DNA of 36,703 bases, from contig JANBQC010000262.1 in assembly GCA_027576995.1 (NCBI GenBank), positions 1-36,703 of the forward strand. Direction: 5' to 3'. The notes under the pieces were generated by a model, which made no database searches, had not been told where the DNA came from, and saw only the letters and a list, made by a program, of their open reading frames with translations. A program made the position numbers and the translations under genes. The stretch is from Dimargaris cristalligena (Eukaryota; Kickxellomycota; Dimargaritomycetes; Dimargaritales; Dimargaritaceae). This document shows, piece after piece, positions 29,920 to 36,703 of the stretch (within the stretch, counting starts at the first letter, position 1; each line of letters starts with the position of its first letter).

Positions 29920-31611
29920 ATGGAACCATTAACGACTCTACTCCTGTTCTGCGGGGCCATGTTTCTCGGTTCCCTCGGTGTGGGTCTCATCCCCCTCTCC
30001 CTCTCCCTCTGCGGCTCCCGCCTGCACATGTTTAGTGTTTTTGGCTCGGGACTACTCCTCGGCACGGCCCTTTTGGTCATTATTCCTGAGGGAGTGGACT
30101 CCCTGTATAAGGCAATGGAGCCCGCCACCAAGCCACTTTTGGGGTCGGATGAGCATTCCGACGTGCATGCCTCGGAGTCGTTACTAAGTGCCCACCAGTG
30201 GATCGGACTTTCGCTTACCCTTGGGTTTGCCTGGATGTTCGCTCTCGATACGTTAATCTCTATTTTGACCAACGCCCCCCACCACCTCCACCATGGGCAT
30301 ACTCACGGCCCTTGTGACTCCAGTGGCGAGTGCAACGAGGATACTGACCTACTGGAACGCCACCGGACCAGCAGTGAGCAGCAGCACTCTGGTCCCAACC
30401 ATAGCCATAGTCACAGCCACAGTCACGCCCAGCCTCAGATCACCGAAATCTCACTCACCACCACCCTTTCCAGCTCAGCTGAGGGCAGTATAGCCTCCAC
30501 CATGGAGGATCACTCCAGCAGTCCAACGGGTTCCCGGATTCAAGGACGAAGTGACGGTACACAGAACCTTTCTACCACAGTTGGCTCGGGCTCAATGTCG
30601 GTGGCCCGTTCCAGAGTAACCCACTCGTACCACGGCAGTCGACCGGGGTCTCCCGACCCCCTGGCCGCCCACCAGGAAATTGATATTCTGCCCTCCTCCG
30701 AGGATACAACGGCAGCTGAAGCCGAAACGGCTCTCTTTGCAGCCCCCCCGTCCGGTTCAGCCTCTAGTAAGCAACGCCGCTCCCCCACGACAACACCAAC
30801 CACGACGACGACGACAAATTCTCACCGCCATACCCACGGCACATTCACCTCGCTGCTCTCACCCGCCACGATCGGCATGTTGATTCATGCCGCTGCTGAC
30901 GGTATGGCTCTGGGTTCGGCCACCGCCACGGCTTCCGCGGAGGCCGATTCCTCGTCCAGCGGACACGACCATGGTCACGTTCACGTCCACGGGGGCGGCG
31001 GATCGTCCTCAGGGATGTCCCTTATTATTTTCTTTGCCATTTTACTTCACAAGGCGCCCGAAGCCTTCGGCCTATGCACCCAGTTACTCCAGGAGGGCCA
31101 GTCCCGGCCGGCCATTAAACGGACCCTGGTCGTTTTCGCCCTGGCCGCTCCACTCATGGCCCTGGCCACCTATGCTGCGACGGGACTAGTTCGGCTCGGG
31201 GCCGCCTCGACGGGACCGACTGACGATGGAAGTGCCGCGGAATCAACCATCCTGATGCGGAAGTTCACTGCCCTGCTGCTCCTCTTCTCCGCGGGCACCT
31301 TCCTTTACGTCGCCGCCGTGCACTCGCTCCCGGAAACCATGTGCAATGACCTGCCGGAGGAGGATACTTGCGATACGCACCACCACCACCACCACCATGC
31401 GGCACACCCGAACCCGGCTGGGCATCCCCATTCCCGGATGATATCCACACGCTCATCCATAGACCTGGGAGGTGTGGAATCCGATCTCAACCCGGCTCCT
31501 ACATCCGGGCTACATTTTACTCAATTCCGCCGCCATCTTTTGAAAAGGCTGGGGGTTTTACTAGTAGGAATGTTCCTACCCCTGTTCATTTCCCTAGGCC
31601 ACTCCCATTAA
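29920..31611 (+). CDS. ZIP9: ZIP-family zinc transporter, ZIP9 (SLC39A9) type
   Basis: 563 residues in one exon. ZIP proteins move zinc (and sometimes manganese or iron) into the cytosol; the ZIP9 branch, related to yeast Atx2, sits in the Golgi and plasma membrane. Membrane segments follow the family order: LLLFCGAMFLGSLGVGLIPL (TM1), MFSVFGSGLLLGTALLVIIPEG (TM2, split here by the IIPEG turn), WIGLSLTLGFAWMFALD (TM3), then TM4 with the metal-site motif LIHAAADGMALGSA (about residue 320), TM5 with LHKAPEAFGL (about 377), LVVFALAAPLMALATYAATG, FTALLLLFSAGTFLYVAAVH and a final LVGMFLPLFISLGHSH, matching the human ZIP9 end. It is much longer than human ZIP9 (307) because of a Ser/Thr/His-rich loop of about 170 residues between TM3 and TM4 and extra His-rich loops (GHDHGHVHVHGG, a run of seven His near 31380). 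Confidence 0.93.
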   Translation: MEPLTTLLLFCGAMFLGSLGVGLIPLSLSLCGSRLHMFSVFGSGLLLGTALLVIIPEGVDSLYKAMEPATKPLLGSDEHSDVHASESLLSAHQWIGLSLTLGFAWMFALDTLISILTNAPHHLHHGHTHGPCDSSGECNEDTDLLERHRTSSEQQHSGPNHSHSHSHSHAQPQITEISLTTTLSSSAEGSIASTMEDHSSSPTGSRIQGRSDGTQNLSTTVGSGSMSVARSRVTHSYHGSRPGSPDPLAAHQEIDILPSSEDTTAAEAETALFAAPPSGSASSKQRRSPTTTPTTTTTTNSHRHTHGTFTSLLSPATIGMLIHAAADGMALGSATATASAEADSSSSGHDHGHVHVHGGGGSSSGMSLIIFFAILLHKAPEAFGLCTQLLQEGQSRPAIKRTLVVFALAAPLMALATYAATGLVRLGAASTGPTDDGSAAESTILMRKFTALLLLFSAGTFLYVAAVHSLPETMCNDLPEEDTCDTHHHHHHHAAHPNPAGHPHSRMISTRSSIDLGGVESDLNPAPTSGLHFTQFRRHLLKRLGVLLVGMFLPLFISLGHSH

Positions 31612-32468
31612 TTTGGAAGGGTGGGTTAAGGGGATTGCCATACCTCCTCTTTATTTTATTGTAAGGAAAGTGGCAGCGACGGTTTTATCTTGGCTTTGCT
31701 CAACGCAGTTTCTAGGAACTAATTATTTTACATGTCCTCCAGTCGATCCGCATCTAAACTCCGCTTGGAATCACTGGATTATACCCAGGGTTACGAGTAA
31801 TGGTGTATCCCTGTCCCACACTATAATATCAGCTAGATTTAATTTTTAGTTTCTCGTTTTTATATATAATTGATATCCAGACTAGGGACTGCATGATTGG
31901 GCCTTGAGCAATTTTCTTTACATTCTATTATCTCTCTCTCTCTTATTCGCCTTGCTTTTGTGTATTATAAATTACAACTCGCTCATTAGATAAATTCACT
32001 GACGATTTAATGGGAAATATAGTTTCAGGATGTAGTATTGATGCTCGACAAGCTACTCAAAGGGAAATTTGGAACTCGAAAAGGTATCGATTATTTGGTC
32101 ATGATAAATATTTGGTCCAAAAAGATGACCGGGGTGTCCTAGCGACGGCAGTCGTGATCCAGTCTTAACACCTCGGTGAAATCCCGCGGTGCAATATTTT
32201 GCTTTTGACGCCCATTCAGTCGACTAGGTCACAATCCTTGGGTTCTTTAGAATCAGTTTTATTTTTTGGATAGCATTTTGAAAAATGTGTGGTGGTTAAG
32301 CATTAAAAAACACCTTCAATTAACACCTCAAGGAAGGCAGTCCCGCCAAATAGTCCGCATCGGTGCAAAAATGAAATGGCGGCTGGATCGCTGGCATCGT
32401 CCAACTTGATTTAATGTAACAAACGTTGGATTGGGTTGAGTAAGGCCACTGTACCTTTTCTGGTGGAT
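31612..32468. other. Convergent intergenic region
   Basis: Between the zinc transporter and prefoldin 3' ends. AT-rich, with a (CT)n tract at 31932-31944. No gene is seen. Confidence 0.5.
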
Positions 32469-33231
32469 TTAGTTGGCGCCTACTCCTGGCCGGGTGACTC
32501 GAATATTATACTTCTTCTGAAATGTGTTCATTTCCTCTTCCTTCTTCTTGTAGGTCTGCAGAAGTTGGTCAATAATGCTCTTGATGCCGTCAAAGTTGGT
32601 GGTGAGGGCGGGAAGGACTTCCCCCACCGTGCGTTCGACAAGAACCCCGCCAACAAGACGGAAACATTTCCGGTCATTGTTCATGGGCTTCATAGTGTCA
32701 ATGACCAATCTAATGCAGAGGTACACGGGGGAGATGCAGTTAAAACACGTATTTGAAGGGTGGGGGGGTTGAGTTGGTAGGTGGGGCCATGGTGACGGAG
32801 TAAAAATCCTGAAAATCAGCCTAGGCATAGCCAGCGGTGAACTATAATGTAGGTCGATTAATCCATTCGGGTTGTGGCGGTCGGTTGGGTCAGTATCGGG
32901 CAAGGGCGGTTGGCTCTACTGCAGGGCTTTAATCGGCTATACCTTTGGGGTAGGGCGGGGGAACATTCGTTTCAAGCGAATCATGGGATCTCTCCCCATC
33001 TCACTACACCGTCAACTGACCCCGAAACCACTGCCCAGGAGTCCATTCCCCTCGACGAATATTACCCCAATGTGATGTTCCAACTTACTTATGCTCATCG
33101 ACTTCCATCTCAAGTTCGCCGACTTTTTGGGCGATCGATTGGAGCTCCTGTTTCATGCCGTTGAATTGAGCTACGATTTCTTGATCGGAGGGTCGCTTAG
33201 CGCCCGAGGAGGAAGATTGTTGGCTCGACAT
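32469..33231 (-). CDS. PFD2: Prefoldin subunit 2
   Basis: A beta-type prefoldin subunit (yeast Gim4). The cytosolic heterohexamer hands unfolded actin and tubulin to the CCT chaperonin. Two exons: 33231-33089 (ATG; SSQQSSSSGAKRPSDQEIV, AQFNGMKQELQSIAQKVGEL, EMEVDEH) and 32709-32469 (LVIDTMKPMNNDRKC, FRLVGGVLVERTVGEVLPAL, QLLQTYKKKEEEMNTF, KYNIRV, stop). Splicing in phase 2 rebuilds the family's EH-x-LVIDT junction. The protein is about 127 residues, usual for the subunit: two coiled-coil arms around the conserved VGGVLVERTV beta hairpin. The N-terminal Ser-rich extension is short. The intron is the longest seen here (379 nt), with a GTAAGT donor at 33088 and an ATTAG acceptor at 32710. Confidence 0.95.
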
Positions 33232-33890
33232 GGTTGAAATGGAATGAGGTTGGGCGAATAGGTAAAAGGGGTCGAAGAATGTTGTATAAAAGCAATGGGG
33301 ATGTGTCGGAGAAAAGTACTCTTAGGATGGAATCCGGGCTTGCAAACAGTGGCGGCAGCCAATTTGGAGGCCAGGAGCAATTGGCAGACGGCGGTGGTCC
33401 CAGTGCTGAAGGAGTGTTGAAAGTTTGGTGGGTAAAGTGGCCTGGGAGGAGGGAAATGTGGATGAGGGCCTACTTTCCCTTTACGTCTGGTGACGAGTTT
33501 TGTACTATACGATTTAGTATGTGTTTGTGAGAAGAAATGTCTCCACATGGTCCACAGAAAGATATTTTAAAAAAATCAGATGTGGCCGTTAACAGTGTAG
33601 TATACCGCCTGGAATGCCATGCTTAATTTGACAAACCTATGTTAAACCTGAATGTATCTTGTCAGCGTCTATTCTGGCCATTTCTATCTTATAAATGTTG
33701 AAAATAATTTTTGCCTCTATATTTATTGATGTATTTCCAACGAATTTATTACACTATAACTTTTACTTTCAGTTATTGTGTATCCCTTTTGTTAACCAAT
33801 TGTCATTCTTATAGCACTCGAGTTTATATATAAATGACTGTAATTCTACGAATGAAAGGCATCAGTCGTCAACCCATTAAAGTTTCCAAT
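33232..33890. other. Prefoldin upstream region, no other gene
   Basis: The minus-strand promoter and leader of prefoldin 2 (C/T-rich, TTTTATAC about 60 nt upstream). GTATACCGCCTGGAATGCCAT at 33601-33621 resembles 22106-22124. AT-rich further on. Confidence 0.45.
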
Positions 33891-34153
33891 TCAAAAAATG
33901 ACGTTTTTATTATTCACTAGGAACTTTGAAGCATTTTTGCTGATGCGATTATTTTTCCCCTGTAGCCCTCCCTTTTCATCACTAGTCTTGAGTTTCAGCA
34001 CTCCCGAATCCAGTCCGTCTGTGTCCTCGAGAAATCCCACGCCTGTCGGTTGAGGACCCTCCACATTGGCGCCAAAACATCCTGAAAAGGCAGTCAAGCC
34101 CACCATTCGCACTCCAAAGCCTGGAATATCGAAGGTGGAGAAACCCAGCACTA
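33891..34153 (-). CDS. Orphan C-terminal exon, unknown protein
   Basis: A minus-strand frame from about 34153 to TGA 33891-33893 reads like a real protein end: GYVVLGFSTFDIPGFGVRMV, GLTAFSGCFGANVEGPQPTG, VGFLEDTDGLDSGVLKLK, then a Lys/Asn-rich tail. Third positions and the Gly/Phe pattern differ from chance ORFs. It is preceded in frame by TAA, with an AG at 34146-34145 (ATATGTAG) as a possible acceptor, so it would be a last exon. I found no upstream exon in matching phase. Family not recognised. Confidence 0.35.
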
Positions 34154-34630
34154 CATATCCAGGTGGTTACCTGATCAATTAATAGGTAGAAATCTTAAGA
34201 AGTAACGATTCATAAATAGTCGTACGTTGCAGATGGTGCGCATGGTTCATTTTAGTCATATAAAAGCATATTTAGTGGCAAACTAGTGTTCCATCTATGA
34301 TATGAAAAGGGGAAAGACGGAGTCTAGCCGGGGGATTTATCGGAGAAGCGACGGAACCGGCCAATAGGGCCTCGACTGCCTCACTTTTGACATTCTACTG
34401 CAATTGAGCTGTGGCGGATAATATCGACCAACAGCTACTATTGTATGGCAATCCAGTTGTTATAATCGGCGGCTGAAATGACTAATCGACACTGCCCTCA
34501 TAAGTATATATAACCATAGAATTTCAGCGACCAATAGGGTTCTTGACTCAATGTAGCCACAGTCCTGACTTTAAAGTGTTTTATGGTATCACGTCAAAAT
34601 ATTGTGCGGCTTGCAGCTACGTGTATCGGC
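34154..34630. other. Intergenic, no gene seen
   Basis: AT-rich between two orphan minus-strand exons. No frame longer than about 40 codons is convincing on either strand. Confidence 0.4.
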
Positions 34631-35005
34631 TTATAAGAGCGAGTTCCTTTTTATACAGTCCTCTATTTTAGCATTAAAAGACCCGACTCGCTGTAGCTCG
34701 CCTATATCGGACCTAGTCTTGTCATTAAACCAAATTATTACTTTAGCCAGGCGGGAATGTATTACCTGTTCACCAATTCCCGAATATAGTGAACGTATAT
34801 CATGAGTCGGTGTTCGCAATTCAACTTCGCATCGAAATACCGAACCTCTCCTTCTACAGTCATTAGCGAACCTCCTGCAGTACCATTTCGAATTCCACTA
34901 AAATACAAAATGGGATCACCATTGTATGCTCGAATTCTAAAGTAAAATGAATTGCGATCATCGGCCTTTAGAGAACCCGGATGGAAAGTGCAATCCGTAG
35001 TAGGA
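34631..35005 (-). CDS. Orphan two-exon gene end, unknown protein
   Basis: Two exons fit splice signals and phase. The first (35005-34766, 240 nt, after CCCTGCAG) encodes TDCTFHPGSLKADDRNSFYF, RIRAYNGDPILYFSG, GGSLMTVEGEVRYFD, KLNCEHRLMIYVHYIRELVN and ends at a GTAATA donor. A 52-nt intron leads to the second exon (34712-34631; SDIGELQRVGSFNAKIEDCI, then TAA). The joined C-terminal part is about 106 residues, with two cysteines and alternating hydrophobic residues like a secreted or extracellular beta protein; this is inference. No N-terminal exon is evident: the DNA just upstream is the promoter of the divergent secreted-protein gene at 35209. It may therefore be a truncated gene. Family not recognised. 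Confidence 0.4.
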
Positions 35006-35094
35006 CTGCAGGGCGCCTATTACCTAATCGCATTGCCCTTAAAGGCGCATATCCACTAGCAATTAGTGCAGACTAGGGCTTCCCTATTTTTTGC

Positions 35095-35102
35095 TATATA
35101 AG
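35095..35102 (+). promoter_or_regulatory. TATA box of the Ser/Gly-rich secreted-protein gene
   Basis: TATATAAG 114 nt before ATG 35209, followed by a leader of CATCAATCACATTCTCAACA type that is nearly free of G. Confidence 0.65.
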
Positions 35103-35208
35103 ACTATTGTCCCGCTGCTTTCTGCAACATCAATCACATTCTCAACATTCACTCGACACCCAGTTATCATTTAAAATCCCACTTCAATTATCGCCCGCCG
35201 TGCCCAAC

Positions 35209-35571
35209 ATGAAGTCTATTTCCATCATTGTGGTTCTCCTCGTTGCCGCGGTTGCATTTAACGGTGCCACTGCTAAGAAAAGTAGGAACTCCTCTGGCAA
35301 AGAAATAGGGAATGGCTCTAAGAGGTCGCCTGTCAATCAAGATGTCCAGGGCAGCACCCCATTGGGCCAAACACAGAATCCTGGAAGTGGAGGTGGCGAA
35401 AAAAGCACTCTGGGCCAATCCGGTGGAAGTTCCAGAGCTAGTTTTCTGCTGAGCTCCAAATCACCTGCCCGATTGACAGGTAGTGACCTAAGTCTTCCCA
35501 ATCCCGACAATCTTAATATGACCAGTGATGCTCCTGCTGTTGCTGCTGCAAACACGCCTGGCTCAAACTAA
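35209..35571 (+). CDS. Small secreted Ser/Gly-rich protein
   Basis: 120 residues, one exon. ATG 35209 is chosen because a signal peptide starts there (MKSISIIVVLLVAAVAFNGA, cut expected after GATA); upstream codons in the same open frame fall in the leader. The mature part is low-complexity and hydrophilic: KKSRNSSGKEIGNGSKRSP with a Lys-Arg site that a kexin-like protease could cut, then GQTQNPGSGGGEK and LGQSGGSSRASFLLSSKSP, ending in Ala/Pro-rich AVAAANTPGSN. No cysteines are present in the mature protein. No family is recognised; it resembles fast-evolving fungal secreted or wall-associated proteins. The decayed gene at 4984 has a similar layout. Confidence 0.65.
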   Translation: MKSISIIVVLLVAAVAFNGATAKKSRNSSGKEIGNGSKRSPVNQDVQGSTPLGQTQNPGSGGGEKSTLGQSGGSSRASFLLSSKSPARLTGSDLSLPNPDNLNMTSDAPAVAAANTPGSN

Positions 35572-35932
35572 ACAGCCCTCTTGACTTCTGATGCCAACCT
35601 CTCCCTTTCCAGCTAACCATTTATATATTACCAGTGAATATGTCAGTCTATGCCTTCAGTAGCCTAGCTCTACAGTTTATATCATGGATCAATACTCACT
35701 AATTGTGAAACAACACAAGTGATTGCTGGATTCCTAAATAGTTTATTAGCACTTGGATTTTCTACATTTGCTATTCCACTACCTCTATAGTAAAATGACT
35801 TAACAATAAAGAAGGTATATAGCATTTTAGTTTTGGGAATTTTCAATGGGTAATACAGTCAGTATATAAGTTAATTTTTATTTTATATAATATAGAGATA
35901 GATTCAGGGTATATTATTTATTAGACTATCTA
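35572..35932. other. 3' region of the secreted-protein gene
   Basis: AT-rich, with AACAATAAAGAAGG at 35803 as a possible polyadenylation signal. No gene. Confidence 0.45.
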
Positions 35933-36703
35933 ATCTGCCTTAATCCAGTTGGCTTAGATGCCCAACTATATTAAGCCTTATAATATAGTATTAGCTTTCC
36001 CATGGTTACCCCCCAGCATTATAGAATCATCCCTTATTATGTAACCCTTCTCCTTCTGGACTTTACCTGTTTACACTAATTACTGAAGTACTAATTTATT
36101 AGACTCTTCTGGCTACCATTAGAGTCTTCTGAATACTAATGACTATCTAGTTAGCCTATTTACTTATCCTATAGTCTTAATAGTGTAGTGAACTTACCAC
36201 ATTTTTTACCTACTCTTATTTTTTATCTATTCTTCACACTTATTAGAAGTACACCCCTGGCAAGTGAATGAGCCCCTGCCCCTATTAAGTATAGTCATTG
36301 TTCCTCTATTTTCATTATTATATTGTTTTTCTATTAGTATATTATATACCCTTGACTATGATGCACCCCTGCCCATGACCAGACTGTACCTTTGTATTTA
36401 CACTGCCCCTGGTCTGACTGCACCCTGTCGCCCCTCCTAATCCATCCTAATCCAACTGATATGACCGCCATCATATCAGGCCATATAGCGCCATATTGTA
36501 CCCCCCGGCCCTAATAAGGCCGAGCATCATTGATATCCCCATACCGGCCGGGCCTCCTGGAGTTTGCACTAATCACTCGTAGGTGATCTTAGTGCCTTCC
36601 AATTCCCATGGAAGCCCTGCTCAATGGAGGGCCAGCCGGTCCACCTTATTGTTAGCCATTATGTAGTTCCCCCTTCAGGACCTCCCCTTGGGAGGCATCC
36701 TCA
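35933..36703 (+). repeat. Interspersed repeat, copy B (runs off the window)
   Basis: AGACTATCTAATCTGCCTTA at the start matches copy A at 3216, and 35985-36190 matches 3595-3800 (CCCATGGTTACCCCC, AGTACTAATT, CTATAGTCTTAATAGT). CATATCAGGCCATATAGCGCCATATTGTACC at about 36471-36501 recalls copy A near 3593. The last 200 bases are GC-richer with no long ORF, perhaps the body of a larger element whose other copies are truncated. The right end is outside the window. Confidence 0.6.

Noticed and set aside
30540..31490. Several minus-strand and plus-strand ORFs of 60-100 residues
   Set aside because: Other frames of the GC-rich zinc-transporter gene; translations are Trp/Val/Gly or Pro/Arg runs from His and Ser codons.

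Overview
The window looks like nuclear DNA of a fungus. It carries eukaryotic housekeeping genes split by short spliceosomal introns (GT...AG, 44 to about 380 nt, often GTAAGT donors and CTRAC/CTAAC-like branch sites), TATA boxes 100-160 nt upstream of ATG, C/T/A-rich 5' leaders with almost no G, and AT-rich intergenic DNA full of old repeats. A CsbD-repeat stress protein together with intron-bearing VPS34, eIF2B-alpha, prefoldin-2 and ACBP genes fits a fungus, probably an early-diverging (zygomycete-grade) one; that placement is inference. I see no tRNA, rRNA, CRISPR or prokaryotic features.

Layout. 1-4060: the 3' end of an interspersed repeat, then a diverged segment (541-3212) that recurs at 19184-21870, then a fuller copy of the repeat inserted at the edge of that segment. 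4058-7320: gene-poor, with one apparently decayed secreted-protein gene (about 4783-5254). 7325-13774: a gene cluster with a CsbD-repeat protein (+), acyl-CoA-binding protein (-) and the class III phosphatidylinositol 3-kinase VPS34 (-, five exons). 15068-15720: an inverted copy of the interspersed repeat. 15754-16645: a degenerate alpha-carbonic-anhydrase-like gene (-). 17049-18666: eIF2B-alpha (-, five exons). 19184-21870: second copy of the duplicated segment. 22861-22980: a degenerate 9-10 bp tandem repeat. 23677-24039: a zinc-finger gene interrupted by one in-frame TAA. 26701-27084: small secreted glycine-zipper protein. 28.3-28.8 kb: gene-like remnants. 29920-31611: ZIP9-type zinc transporter (+). 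32469-33231: prefoldin subunit 2 (-, two exons). 33891-35005: two orphan coding-like stretches (-). 35095-35571: small secreted Ser/Gly-rich protein (+). 35900-36703: another interspersed-repeat copy running off the end.

The confident genes form no pathway; they are ordinary scattered eukaryotic loci (vesicle traffic, translation initiation, chaperone, zinc transport, acyl-CoA handling). The unusual material is the accessory DNA: a duplicated, multi-exon, unrecognised gene family whose exons keep splice sites, length and protein sequence while the DNA has diverged widely; lineage-type small secreted proteins; and several genes caught in decay. Exon joins were worked out by hand from splice signals and remembered family sequences, so they are predictions without transcript support.
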